A DNA stretch of 64,000 bases from Sabellastarte sp. h YS-2021 (GCA_964017235.1 OZ024928.1:81959566-82023565), one strand, 5' to 3'. Positions 33,489 through 46,855 are shown, counted from the first letter of the stretch. Notes: generated by a model not told the origin, from the sequence alone. Program-made: numbers and translations.

Positions 33489-33844
33489 AACATTCCTAAA
33501 CTTGTATTCCAATATACTCTTAACATTGAACTAATTACCAAATTTTAATCTGGATAAGATCTTCGTTGACTATAGCAAATTAAATTAACTTTCAACTCAA
33601 CTAGGATCCTTGTTACATTGTGGTAAAGGCATCCTTTAATTAGTCCTCAAGTGATTTTGTCCATTTTAATATTTTTGACAGCCATAATATATCATTTTTT
33701 AAATTTTTACTACAGATTCACAACATACAGATATAACCATTGACAGAAAGTGTCAATGAATTTAATATTGCTGAACTACTGACACAAATTTCTGTGTTTG
33801 GAATAGTGAATTTTATTATTCAGATAAAACAAAAAGATAGCTAC

Positions 33845-34089
33845 CCTGATTCTAGACTGAGCATGTCTCCAGTTAACATACAGACAGCTCCACTGTACTT
33901 ATTGTCCCGAGCTTGCCAGTGGTACTTGAGAACATTTTGGTGTTCAGCACTGCTCCCTATCCTCATCAGAGCCTTGACTTCATTCTGCCACTTCTGATTG
34001 GCTGAGGGATGGAACACCTTCATGATTCCTGAGTTGAACTGACCCTGAATTCCCTTCCAGTGAACAAGATATTGGTTGATGTCTTTGTT
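33845..34089 (-). CDS. 7TM-pseudokinase gene, kinase N-lobe exon
   Basis: The acceptor is ttattaatttcag and the donor is ATCAGG|gtagct. The exon begins NKDINQYLVHWKGIQGQFNS, a beta-1/glycine-loop-like segment. GIMKVF follows, with Lys 362 in the VAIK position, then NEVKALMRIG with Glu 375 as the alpha-C partner, then HQNVLKYHW. The kinase domain begins immediately after this splice junction, directly downstream of the 7TM exon. The length of 245 bp leaves two bases that pair with the next exon to make Gly. ATP-binding residues are kept while catalytic ones are lost. Confidence 0.85.
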
Positions 34090-34301
34090 CTGAAATTAAT
34101 AATAGCAGTGGTGGATTGTTTTGCTATGATTTATACTAGATAATTAGTGGTCAAATTACATTGAAACATGTAATAATGTTATAAAGAAGAACCACATTGA
34201 AGAAAAACTGCTTGAAATTATTCACAAAACATTCCACAAATTCTTGTATTTGCTTGATAGACATGAAATTGGTCTTTTTTAACACTCATGATATAATAAA
34301 C

Positions 34302-34596
34302 ACCATATTTCACAATATAAATGCCCCCTCCCTATTAAATGCCCCCTTTTCAACTTAGTGATTCCAGGATTCCGAAAAACATGATTTTTAGTACATCCCT
34401 AATCAAATAACTGCTAACAGGAAACAAAAAAAAAACATTGGAACAAAATATGGCAGTTTGATCAAGAAAGACTTGTTCTCCTACAATTAAACGTGCTGGC
34501 GATCAAGATGCAGGTTGTAAAGTGTCTATTTATCACTTATCACTACCAGACTCCCTCCCCTCATTGCTCCTGGGTATTTATTCTGTAAATTACGGT
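34302..34596. repeat. MITE, 295 bp, in 7TM-pseudokinase intron
   Basis: The imperfect terminal repeats are ACCATATTTCACAATATAAA and the reverse complement of the right end, ACCGTAATTTACAGAATAAA. AAC lies directly outside both (34299-34301, 34597-34599), a possible 3-bp duplication. Confidence 0.6.
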
Positions 34597-37500
34597 AACT
34601 TGTTTTATATACTAGTTATCCAAATATCAACAAATTAGTTAGATACATGTATTTTATTATCAAAATCCAGAAGAGAAGTATTTGACATTGTATTTCTGTC
34701 TTTGGGGAAGCAACATTGTCTGTATTTTTTCACATGCACCAAAAAAAAAACAGAAGTAATTACATGTTTAAATATTTAAAGGTTTAAATAAACATACATT
34801 TCTGAGCATACAGGATGCAAACAGGAACAATATATCATGCTAATAAACACCTATCATGAAACCATGTGCTTAAGAAGTTAAGACATTTTTTTATAAATGT
34901 GGTAATTATTATATGGCAAAAAGGTCCACCTTTATCAAGAAAGTATCGAAATACAAAGTAATTATGATAGTCACAGAATCCCTTCAAAACATAAATAATA
35001 GGTTTTTTCAGTTACTTTAAAATCTACCGTTTAAATTTCATGCACAGGTGTCCTTCACCAATCCTTATCAAAAACAAAAAAGCCGGAGTGACCTAGTTGA
35101 TCCCTTAAATTATATTTCATTATTAGCATGTAACATACACTCACAGTGTTACCAGTATCTCTATTATCAACACATGCATTGTATTATTACCAAAGAGCTT
35201 GAAAATCCCATTTATATTAGGAACCTCATATCTTAACAGGTGTTTTCACCTTTAGTTTGCCATGCACATATATTTTTTTCAGTTATGAAAAAGTATAGTT
35301 TTACCACAGTACAGACCACAGCTATAAATTTATGCAAGAAATATCATATACAAATGTATACATGTCTGTTTGTGATACTGTGATACACATTTTGATAACA
35401 AGGTCAAAGATTAATCTTTAAAGCTTTCTTGTTCAGCTTTTCAAGTCTAAGACATTGTATAGCTATAGTTGAACTTATCAAAAATAAATGACCAAAATAT
35501 AATTTTTTGTTGGCTTAACAAACTGAGGAAATATTAAAGAAAAAAAAAACAAGATTGGTAACATAGAGTTGTGATTATTTACTTTCAGATAATGTATCAG
35601 AGTTGAGTTTATTTGCCATAATTTGATATCTCATTAGCCTCAGACCTTATGACATGCAGACATAACAAACATAGGCTGCCACCCATTTCTAATCACAATA
35701 CTGTTATCTTGGGACATGACAAGATTGACTGGTTCATAGGCAGATTGTGAAGGTAACTCTTAATACAATCACTGTAAAAAATATATTCAAACTTGGATGA
35801 AGATATTTCCTTTGATCCACACCTCTTTTAGGATATTAATGAAATCTGCCCAAAAATTTTTGTTTGCAACAGAAGGTGAATATGTAAGAATTCATATATT
35901 TTCCATAATGACAGTAACAATTCTTTGGCCCTTTAACACAAAAAGTTTGTTCATTGCTGGCTAGGCTGAAAACTGAAAAAAGTGCCTTCACAATAATGAA
36001 ATGAATGAAATCGACAGTAAAAATATGGCAACTCTACTATTACAGGAAAGACTATTAGTCAACTTTTAGTTTAAATATTAACTCTGAACCTGAATGTTAC
36101 ACTCAGAGTTGAAACATGCCAGAGAGATATTCAATTCATCCTATATTCCAACAGGACATACAATCTCTTTGAATAATAAAACTATATACAAGAGTATAAA
36201 ATTCAATCTGCAAAGCCAACAAATGGATAGACATTTTATTTACAGTTGAGGGGGAAAAACTCCCAAACTATGTTGCAAACTAAGAAATAGACAATACATT
36301 AACTCGCACTTCTTAATTTTAAGCAGAGTATCACATAACATACAATTTAACAAATCACACACTAAGATGATTTGAATAATGCAGACACTCGACTCTTCCA
36401 TTCATGAAAGTATGTCATGACTTTATTCATTAATTATATTGACTAGGGTCAACAGATCAAGCCACCCTGAGATTTTAAGAATTTTCAGCATATATTAAAG
36501 AAATTACTGGAACAATTTCCATAGTATTTTCTCATGAAAAAAAATTCAATGAGAATTAAAAGTCAATCATAAGGTCATTTTTTGTAACAATCCAAAAAAT
36601 CATATATTCTCATTTTGCAGCAAAAATTCATCTCCTTTTGCGGTAAAATTATATGAAAATATTACATACTTAAACTTTTTCATGGAGGTTATAAATATTA
36701 ATAGGAAAAATGAAATAATTTTTATGTTTAAATTATTCTGAATCCTAACTGGGAGACACTGGGTAAATGGAAGTATCTGATGTGGCAAAATGTCTCTCTT
36801 TTAAAATTGCTTCTGTAGATATATACTTAAGAGTCACCAATGATTCATTTCTGTTAAAACCCCACAGGTAAACCCCAGTGTGTAGTGTTATGAAATTCCC
36901 TTTCAATTTCACTTGAATAAAAAATACAAGCCCTTTTCAAATGGAAGACAGTGGTTTAAATTCCTGAAATGATTGTCTTACAAGTGGAAAAAAAGGCAGA
37001 ATTGTAGTAGATGTGCATCTCTGGGGGTTACAGAAGAATGATATGGTGTACTGCAGAAACAAATGATTACCTTGTTGTGCTTCTACAAATTCAAGGTGAC
37101 ATATTTTTCAGTCCTCCTTTGAAGACCTTGGGCACAAAAACCTGTTATTCCTGTTATCTGATTGGGGGTACAGTGTATCATACTTGAAGTCCTCTATATT
37201 CTTGACAGAAACTAATCATAGTCTTCCCCACAGTACAAGAAACCAGATACATGGCTGCATGAGATTATGGTTTAATGACTGCAGCTACAATCATGACAAT
37301 CACCCAAATAAAGAAAAGAAACTATGACAACAGAATCTATGTGGAACCAACATGAGTTAAAGAATCAAAGTATGTCAAATTTAGGTATAAGTAGAATCAT
37401 AGAGTTGCATTTATGCACAATTTTTGTTAACAAAATAGCCAATGTGAAAATACAACTTTTAAAAAAAAAGTTGCTGTGAATATGAGGCTTCATCTATATA

Positions 37501-38074
37501 TATATCTTACCAAGTTTTACCCCATACTATTCATTAGAAGAAATAACTACCTATGCCAGAAAACCAAAATAACTGTATTTAAAACCAATTTCCTTACCTG
37601 AGTCAAAATAATGATTGCAACATTGTAAAAAATACAAATAAAATAAACTAAATAAACACGAATGCATTTAGATTTGTATTTCTCAAGTCAACTTTTTGAA
37701 CAAAAATGAGTTTTGTCTTTTGAAACAAAATTTTTGTTTCTAGCAATAGATCGTCATTGGTGGTATTCATACCATTGTTAGTTTTGTAAACTTGTAAGTA
37801 CAATAATAACTTATTATTTACATTATATAAATGATGACAAAAAGCCATTTCATGCAATGACACCCTCCTGAAAGTTTTTATGCTATACTTCTCTAAAGTA
37901 TCAACATTTTTTGGTGACAAAGCATCTTTGTGTGAGGGGAAAATGATCATGCTCCGAAACCAGACATTTGTCATTGTTATGTTGAAGTCGACATTATCAA
38001 AACATGCATCAATGTGTACAACAACATACAGACTTGGGCAAGTACCATTTACTGAAAAGCAAATAATTTTTTAC
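34597..38074. other. Remainder of ~4.0-kb intron in the 7TM-pseudokinase gene
   Basis: AT-rich sequence between the 7TM exon and the first kinase exon. Scattered short frames show no conserved motif. I see no missing exon that would be required, since the flanking exons join in phase 0. Confidence 0.5.
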
Positions 38075-39088
38075 CTGAAATGACGCCGCCAGTTTCTGAA
38101 TGCTTTCTAGCTTGGGAGGGAAGCTTGTCATGAAGTTATCTTCTTGAGAATAATATCTGTGGCTAAACCAGGACGTTTTCATCACAGCATGCAAAACACA
38201 CACTAGTATTGGGTTAGACATTATGAGTATGCTCACTAGATATCCCACAATCCATTGTATACTTTTCTGACTTATAGAGTGACCACCAGAAAAATAGTTA
38301 ATGCTCATTAGCAGTAGAATCAATGCCCATAAAGCTATGTTATAAGCTAGTGTTGAATTCATCCAAAACTGCAGCTTAATGTTGGCTTTCTGCTGTCTCT
38401 GCTTTGGTTCATTAAGATCCAGCTGAGGGGTTATCAATGGAGTAATGCTCTTGCGTATCCTGATATTGTAAGCTACCAATAAAAGCAATGCAATAAATAA
38501 TGCAATCCAGTTTAATATGACTATGAGGGTGGAGTATGGCCAACCAGTTTCACTTGGAAGGCGAAGAGGTGTACAGAGGTAGTAATAAGCACCATCTATT
38601 GTAAAGTAGGCAATATTTGTCATTGGCAGGAAGGATACAATGGCAAGTACAATACACTTCACCACAAGCAAGAGAATAAAGATTGGAACACTCCACTTAT
38701 TTGTCACAAGTCTTTGGTAGTCCTCAGATGTCTTCCCAAAATCTCTAGACCTAATGACATTTGAGCGTATCCATAAGAACAAGACTAGGCACGAGGTAGC
38801 CAACATCCAGAAAGATTCCTGAGTGGAGAAGACAACAAGAAAGCCTCCAATTTTACAGAGGTCCGTGGAACCCAGATCACTGTACAAAATCAGCAGTGTT
38901 ATGGCTAATCCCAGAAATGCATAAGCAATGGTAAGACCACCAAAGGCATACTTCAGATAGCGAGTCTCCTTTGTGGACTTGACCTTGACACAATGCCAGA
39001 TAAGGAGGATGACATTGAGCATGATAGCGGTTCCTGTGCAGGCACAGAGGGTATAGGACAGAACCCTCTCTTCTGAACTCAAAGCCAT
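38075..39088 (-). CDS. 7TM-pseudokinase gene, seven-transmembrane exon with start codon
   Basis: This single exon encodes 338 residues and ends TTTCAG|gtaaaa in phase 0. The start is chosen for its strong context (GACCATGG) and an in-frame TGA upstream. Seven hydrophobic segments lie at about residues 11-33, 46-69, 82-107, 133-156, 186-208, 243-265 and 278-302. Cys78 at the start of TM3 and Cys172 in the second outer loop could form the usual GPCR disulfide. The TM4-TM5 region faintly recalls LGR-type receptors. The DRY motif is absent and TM7 has SNPILV without the NPxxY Tyr, so G-protein coupling is uncertain. The extracellular N-terminus is only about 10 residues. Confidence 0.85.
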
Positions 39089-39166
39089 GGTCTGCTCCCT
39101 TCCTCTTCTGTCACTGACGGTTAATAACCTTTGCTTGATTGCTTTTCATCCTCCATTCAGAATGAG
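39089..39166 (-). other. 5' UTR part of the 7TM exon, with acceptor
   Basis: On the minus strand a strong polypyrimidine acceptor (TTTTTTCTTTTTATTTACAG) ends at 39167, so the exon begins at 39166 and at least one non-coding exon lies upstream. A candidate partner donor AAAG|GTAAGTTAA lies at about 40601. Confidence 0.6.
39111..39149 (-). promoter_or_regulatory. Upstream ORF of 12 codons in the 5' UTR
   Basis: GAGGATGA starts MKSNQAKVINRQ and stops at TGA 22 bp before the main ATG. The uORF context (GGATGA) is weaker than that of the main start. It could dampen translation of the receptor. Confidence 0.5.
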
Positions 39167-39314
39167 CTGTAAATAAAAAGAAAAAAATTCATAAATGTAT
39201 ACAGGAAAATCATATACAATGTACTTGTGTACAGAAATAGATGGGGTACCAAAATACAAGGTATTTAGAATACATACAGCTAAACTCTGGTAAGTTAAAT
39301 CCCATCTTATCCAT

Positions 39315-39872
39315 AAGTTACACTTTCACGGATCCCCCACAGATAATAGGCCACGGTTCCATATATGGAAACTGACATGGATGAGGGTGGATCATGTAAA
39401 AGATTTACGGATCCGCTACGGATCTCCTACGGAGTGCTACGGTGACCCAAGGACAGGTTTGTGGATGTCCTTTTGACTGTTTTTTAATCTGGAAACCCTT
39501 TCTGTGTCAACCCGTAGCAGATCCGGTTAGATCCGGCTTTCACGGATGAAAGGGATGCCACAAGGACATCCAGGATGGGTATACGGACAATAAGGACACT
39601 CACAGATGAGCTACGGAAAAACTACGGACGTAGGGACTTCCCGGAAAAATCAAGCATGTTTGATTTTTCCGTAATGGACTAGGAATCTTATCTGATTTTA
39701 AGCATGCCACTATGGATTGCAGTATGTCGTTACATGTCTCACAAGGACATTACGGATGTTACAGATGCCCTTACGGATGGAAACTATGATCCGTAAATCA
39801 CTCAACATTTTTCAACATTTTCCAAATTAGGTAACCTGCCGCGATCCAGCAGTACATCCGGCCATGTGTAAC
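39315..39872. repeat. Palindrome-rich element with ACGGAT motifs
   Basis: The short inverted ends are AGTTACAC (39315) and GTGTAACT (39865-39872). Inside, ACGGAT, CTACGGA and ATCCG recur in both orientations, and a hairpin GGAAAAATCAA-gcatg-TTGATTTTTCC lies at 39651-39679. A similar hairpin is present at the right end of the TTAA element (48733-48760), suggesting related non-autonomous transposons. Boundaries are uncertain. Confidence 0.45.
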
Positions 39873-40600
39873 TGGGGTCTAAACTCCAGATAACAGACAG
39901 ATCCCACTCATTAAAATTCAACTTTATGAGGTTCAAATGTACATACATGTACTTACACTTAGCAAAATACAGCTAGAAAATACATGTGCAGAAAGGAAAT
40001 AAAATGTAAAGATTTTTTATTACTCCAAAGCCAAATGCATATTTTTATGTTTGGCTATCTTTTACAATTATATACATATTTAAAGTTATATTTATATTGT
40101 GGTTGAATAAACAAATGACTATTAGATCCAGTATGTTTATAGCATTGTAAAGTTTTATAAATAATAAAAAAGCATGTATCAATATGTTTGATAGACTTAA
40201 TTCTATTATCCTGGCTCTCCAAGTATAATAAACTCTATAAACTTTCATTGGATTTACTGTGTTTATCGCACACATGAAAAACTTGATTAAAAAGTATTTT
40301 CGCATTTTTCAAAGAAGTTCAATTTGAACCCTGGAAACTTATCATAATACCCTCTTTGGTTTAGTTTAACATTCTAACAACCAAGTGTCAAAACCTTATT
40401 TAAACACTTAATGTTACAAGTAAATGCTTGTTCAATCACATTATATACCCATATTTTCTACAATATATAAAAACCTGAATAAGTAATTTTAAATATCTTG
40501 TCTTCTTATCTGTCAGAATAAACCTTAATTCAAGTTTCAACATTTCTATACCTATAAATCAAAAGTAACCTAATTTTAGACAATCAATTAACTTACCTTT

Positions 40601-40740
40601 ATTTTGCCTATTTTACTATATCCACAATAGCCTGAGTGGTACAAAATTAAATCTCAGTGAATTATTCCTGCCATTCCAACATTGAGATCTGTGCCAAAAT
40701 ATTCAAATCAATATAGCAATTCAGACTCAATGAGGCTCAA
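40601..40740 (-). other. Possible non-coding 5' exon of the 7TM-pseudokinase gene
   Basis: On the minus strand, GGCAAAATAAAG|GTAAGTTAAT is a near-consensus donor about 1.4 kb upstream of the UTR acceptor at 39166. The exon's 5' limit cannot be set. A second candidate donor lies near 41125. Confidence 0.25.
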
Positions 40741-43700
40741 TGATCTTCATATTACCCAGCCTTTTCCCATTTGGACAAAAAAAGTTTTCCTGGGGGTGTA
40801 AGAAGACTTAGCATTGAATCACTGGTTAACTGAGATATATTTCCTGTTGGTCAACAGGCCATTTCAAAGAATTTCTACTATATGATTCAAAGCTTTTCTT
40901 GTATACACAGTATACATGTTTGTTTAACCATCAAATCTGTGTACACGTGTGATAAACATATACACAGAATATACACAAGGATACCCTGTATACTTTAAAA
41001 GTTACAACATGCAAAATATATCCAGCTGAAGAAAACAAAACTTGTGAAATTGCTTACTTTGAAAATGTTTTCAAGAGACTTCACACAGTCAAGTGCCATT
41101 TGAACTACAAACTGTCATATGCCTTACCGTTGTCTAGATAAGGCATAAAATACTGATTTCAAATTACAATTCTAACGGACATGCACAACAAGAAAGTTCT
41201 TACACCCAACATATCTTATTATCCAAGGTCCTTTCTATCCAATAGTATTCTGTGCACTTTTAAGGCTTTTCAGTCTCTGATATATAAATCTGAGCTCGAG
41301 ATATGTCATAAATACCAACTTGACAGATAGCACCAATAGAATGGAGAGACAATAGCAGGTGACACAATGACAACTTAAAACTTCCAACCTACACAAGTTT
41401 ATGTGCCTGCTAAGACCATGGAGCAAATTGAAATCGCCTTTCATAATAATATCTTGGTCATAAAAATATGCTTAGCAGAATAGTCTCTCAAGGAATAAGA
41501 GAGGGCCCTCTTGTTGAATTATGACCTTAGGGAAACATGCTTTTATTAGATACCTTAATATGCGGGATCATTTGGCTTTCAAGTTGTGTTTGTCTCTTAA
41601 GGGCTTGTGTATTATAGTCTTTTTATCATACTAGAGTGTCACATGTACATTCTTTAACACTACATCAGGGATATTTGATATCTCACTCTTCTCACTATTT
41701 AATACAAATTCTGTGGGACATTTTTCACTTCTACTGAAGAGATCAGCGAAAGCAAATTCTCTGTGAAAAAATGGTTTCACATTTAAAAGTGCTAAAAAAC
41801 AGTAGGAGTTACTAGTATTCAAATTCAACTGGGTCAGAAAATTACACCACAAACATAAGAGATAGCCACAAAAAATGTTCTTAGTTATTGGAAGTTCACA
41901 CTTTTCTATACTGGAACTTTAAAAGGGAATGCAAAAAACTAAAATAAATATTACGTTTTGCTTTACTTTTATTTTCTTTACTAACACAGTAGTTAAAAGC
42001 AAATGTAATACACTGTATTTAAATTTTATTTACTTGTTAATCTTAGTCTTTAAGTGCGCATATTAGAAGATATCATTATCTTGTAATAATAATCTAACCT
42101 TGCATTAATGTAAAATCTATATATTTATGAATACACTTTTTGTGTTCCATAAGCAGCCTCACTTATAAAAACAAAGTGAATCAAAGACTTAAATTATCCT
42201 TGAATACTGTACAGTTATAACCCCGCCTGAGAAATCATTGTTATTGAGGCTTCTAGGTGATTTTGATTTCACAGTAACTTATTGCAACTCTGATAAGACA
42301 TTCAAACTATGGCAGATTTGATGTACCACAATAAACAAATTCAAATGTTCATATTTTAAAAGATGCGGAACATTTCCAACATATTGTACTGTAGTATTAG
42401 TACTGGTAAACACATTTTATCAACTGTCTGCAGAATGACAAAGTAATTCACAAAACTACTACAACATGGCAAACTAAGTTGCTTTTGTAAATTACTGTAA
42501 TGGATCCTCAACCAGAAAAAAATTGGCATCACTTTTGGTGTTGTAGCATCAGAGGAGAGGTTTATACCACAAACTTATGTCATTATGTCGCCATCTTTCA
42601 CAGCTGACATAATAGAGAAATGAAAAACTTTAATTTTTAAAAGTGAAAATAATTTTTTTTTTTATTTTCATATATGTTACGTCATCCTCAGTGTGAAAAT
42701 AACATATCAAAATAAGTACTACTTTGATAAAACTACTCAAATTATGTAAATAATAATACAATCAAGTGTTGGGAGATACATTTAATATTTCAGTTAGTTA
42801 TATCTGAATCATTTATAATCATCATACATGTAGTTAGCCTTCAGTATCAATATGGCTTTACAGTCTGAACAAACTGAATGTTCATGAATGACAAGAACAA
42901 AACATCGACAATATCTTCACATCTTGTCAGATATTCTGTGATTTATCTCAACAAAGCAATGTAGCTACAGTTGTTGTCACAATTTGGCTTTCACACTTTG
43001 GTTTAACTTTATGCTAGTACATTTCAAAGTGTTGAAAACTATTCCCTAAAACTCATTTCAAAATTTAAACAAGCAGAAAGGAAATTATACAACTACCTAT
43101 AATTAGTTAAAGACAAGTTGATGAAGGAATACCCTTGCAAAAAACAACTGAAAATGCATGAATTTTATATAAAATATTGTTAATTTTGACTTTTTCTCTT
43201 GTAAACAAACCAAAAATAGTGATTTTTCATATTGCATGGCCACCTTACAATTCCCTCATATTTCATGATTGCTATTGTCATGTAAAATTTTATTCCAAAA
43301 ATTACATCTCTAAAGTGTTTAACATATTTTCCCTTTTCACCAAGGAGCCAAATTTAATAGCATGTACATACATATGCGTATACGTCTGTATTATCACAAA
43401 ACAAGAGGAAAACATTTCTGAAGAAAGTGTTAAAACAACTTGCTGAGGTTTTGTTGTAGCTGGTTGGAAAAGCCATCACAAGACATAGCCATTTCTTCCT
43501 TCTGAATGACCAAGGACAAAAGAATTTCCTCTGTACATTAAAATCTCCCCGAGGGGACCCCACATAACTCAGTTTTGTTTTAACCTTTCCATTTGACCGC
43601 TTACAAGAAGTATAGTTTAATCCAGCATAATATCAGATGCTCTTCAAACCTCTTTATTGTTATCAGTGTACAATTTTGTACAATAAGGTAAAGCTTCAAA

Positions 43701-43940
43701 TTAGCCCACATTTATAAGAGTTTTACAGCAGTTGCATCATTTTATGACATTATGAAAGAAATGGCTGTCACTCCCCAAAATGCGTGAAAAACATGGTGAA
43801 AAAGTAATGTCTCTGATTTACAATAAAATTATAGGGATAAGTCAAGCAAAAATTCAGTTTAATATGTATGTAATAAATATCTATATAAATTTTTCACAGA
43901 TAAAACCATAGTGTATATAGCCATCTCAAAAGAACCTCTA
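40741..43940. other. No gene recognised
   Basis: AT-rich sequence with only short frames lacking any recognisable motif. It may include the promoter of the minus-strand gene. Confidence 0.5.
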
Positions 43941-43949
43941 AAGCCAAGA

Positions 43950-44692
43950 TATATATTTATTTATTTTATTTATTTATTATAGTGACATGCAATATATAAT
44001 ATACAAATGAGATAACAGGCAGAAATACAACATTGCCCAGCCCTGAAGGGCTTATAAGTCACTCTTAATCAAGACAATAATTAACATGGTTATAGTGTTA
44101 GATAAATTACAGTATTACCAGCATTAGGCAAAAGATATTTTTGAAAAGGAAAGTGTACCAACTAGTAACAATTACATTAGTGACAAAGTAAATATACTAC
44201 AGAAAATATTACACACACCAACATAGAATGAATAAGTATGTTCTATTTATTAAGCAAATCCTGTCTTATTCTCCATGCTTGGTAAATAAAATCAACCAGT
44301 TGTTTCTCATATGAATTGACAATTATAACAAATTTTTCATTGTCCGATAAACTGTGGAACTGTGGAATATTTTGTACAACAGATTTGAACAGGTTTGATC
44401 GTAGATTTTCATAGGCAACACAGTGACACAGAAAGTGTATTTCATCTTCCACTTCATTTGATTTACATAATAGGCAAGTACGCTCATCTACATTTAATTT
44501 TCTAAGTTTATTGGAACTAGTGTCCTTTATAAGATGAAACCTTCCAGTTTCTATTCTTAGTGGCAACACTCCTGTTCTGAATTGAACTAATAGTGATCTT
44601 TTTGATTTTGATATGTATGTGTTGAGATAGTTTTCTGTTTCATATTTATTTTTAAAAGTTATAAAATTTATATATAAAAGATGTTATTGTTA
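43950..44692 (-). pseudogene. 5'-truncated LINE, 3' end with zinc-binding RT tail
   Basis: On the minus strand the frame from about 44692 to 44243 reads SLLVQFRTGVLPLRIETGRF, then RTCLLCKSNEVEDEIHFLCH, and ends at a TAA. This is the Cys/His-containing segment (zf-RVT-like) found at the end of non-LTR retrotransposon polymerases. A 3' UTR of about 290 bp follows, then an AATA-rich tail at about 43952-43985. The RT core is missing, so this is a dead 5' truncation. The frame of about 150 codons is unbroken, so the copy is fairly recent. Confidence 0.8.
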
Positions 44693-44699
44693 CATTAGA

Positions 44700-46640
44700 A
44701 AATTATGTTTGCTGTCAAAATCTTATTTTTGCTTTTTGTCGGTTTTGCCTGGTTGAAAAAATGTTAATTGAAACCTTTACTTGTCATCACAGAACTCCAA
44801 ACTCAGTCCCTTATTCCACTCTCAATCCATACTGTACCTTTTCTGTTACAAATTACAGGGATACCAAAAATGCTACTGGTAAATGATTTAATTTAAATTA
44901 TTAATGTATTATCCATTTTAATAAATAATAGTTACTGGTTTGAAATACCAAACAGAGATTCATCAAAATAAAACAGGCAATGATTGTGATAACGTAAAAA
45001 CATTGCAAAGTGTTTTCAGTCATACCACTAATTTCCTTTTGCATTAATAACCACTAAGTAATCAATTAAAAGTCAATTTTAAGTGAGAAAAAAAGAAAAT
45101 ATTCATGAAGGCACATACCATTTTATGTGCACATACACCTGCATTTCTGAAAGAGAAAGGACTAAACACTTTAAAAGGTAAAAATAAAGGACTTTTTTCA
45201 CAGATATACCAGCGTTTATTTATCTCTGAACCACTTCTTTTCACACCCTAAAGTGACTCACAAGTTTGCAACTCTTAATGTATATTTAATGAGAGATGAC
45301 CCCTTGTTTTCCCAGCACATTCCTCAAGGGAAGCATTATTTTACTCAATATCTAATCTCCCAGTTCATAAACTAAAAGGAGGCCGATCCTTATACAGTAT
45401 ACTCCTATTAACTCAAAGGTGAGCTAAACTTGTAGCCCTGGCATTTGGAATAGCCTGTGTGTCTGATCCCGGATTTAACAATAGTTTTTAAAATTAAAAT
45501 GTTAAATCTGAATTTATAAATACAAGTATTTTTATTTCGGAAATATAAATCAAACACTAGTTATTTATTTGGAATAAATTGTAGTTTTTGCTGTCAATAA
45601 TCATAAGATACAATTCAAAAACTGATAAACTTTATATTTGCTATCTTTACAGAGAAAATGATTTAAAAGTCAAGTATTTAAAAAGAATGAAATATTTTAA
45701 GCATTAGTGGACCTTGGTAGGTATATACTGATTAGATGCCAATAAGCAGAACTATTTAACAATCTTTGAATGAATCATGCTGTACATGTACATTTTTTTT
45801 TCCTTGATATATAATATATGCGGAGCATAAATTTTTATGCAAGTCACATAGTTTTACTTCCCTGAATTTTTTCTTGTGGTTTAATTACTTAAAAAATATA
45901 CCCATTACTTTCAGTTATTGTCTCTTTCATACACATAACTTAACAAACAATGACACAGTGCCCTGAGTGTGAAATCAGGAATTCATCTCAAACTCTAACA
46001 AATTGTATGTTTAGTCATTGTGTTACTCACTCCATTGACTTCCACAAACACCGTGTCAATAATTTAACAAAATTTTCAGCAAACAAACACAAAATAATTG
46101 GAAAAGCTCTGGCAATACCTGGAACATTTTGTTAACATGAGAAATAATTTAAGTCTTAAATAATTTTGTCTTTCAGTCTTGTATATTTATTTGTCTTTGA
46201 AAATTCTCAAATTCATGGAAAAAACGTTAAACCAGACATTATCATATTAAAACATATTAATTTAATCTTAAAATTTATTTCCTGGATTTTATACCACTTA
46301 AAATTTTAAAAAGAGAATCCAGATTTATTGCCAAATTCAAACTTACGTCTTATACTGAGAATATCTGTGTGATATGCTCTGTATACTTCAGTAGTGAAAG
46401 TGAGTGACACTGGAATAGAAAATTAATTGAGTTTTTCAATTGGAAATTAAATCTACCCACAATTTATACATTGAAACTGGAACTAAATGCATGTAACAAA
46501 ACTTTGAGGGGATTTACAGGTCCACATTACTCTATCGACAAAAGGTGCAAATAAAATATGTTTTTCTACTTTATCATTAAAATATTCTCATATCTACAAA
46601 AATGTTGACGCATCAGACTAGTTTTTTTATTTTCTCTGAA
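44700..46640. other. No gene recognised
   Basis: AT-rich sequence. Short frames have no family motifs or splice support. Confidence 0.5.
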
Positions 46641-46654
46641 CAGACCATGCCTGT

Positions 46655-46855
46655 TTTCTACATTTTTCCAAATGCCCCTTTTGGCCACATACCCATTTTT
46701 GCAGATCCTAGTTTTTTGACTGGCCCATTTTTCCACGTGCCTACTTTTCCACATGCCCATTTTGTCAAATGCCCTTTTTACAACAAACCTATTATTAGAC
46801 ATGGAATTCTATCCACATGCCCATTTTTCCACATTCTTTTATGTCCCTTGCACCA
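46655..46855 (+). repeat. Imperfect short tandem repeat, CCACATGCCCATTTTT type
   Basis: Variants of a CCACATGCCCATTTTT unit of about 16-18 bp recur around 46685, 46722, 46748, 46768 and 46812, with diverged copies between. The frames here are low-complexity and not genes. Confidence 0.65.

Noticed and set aside
37600..37660. Extra exon in the 4-kb intron (donor GACTCAG|GTAAGG)
   Set aside because: The only acceptor-bounded segment would be 50 bp and would break the frame between exons that already join in phase 0.
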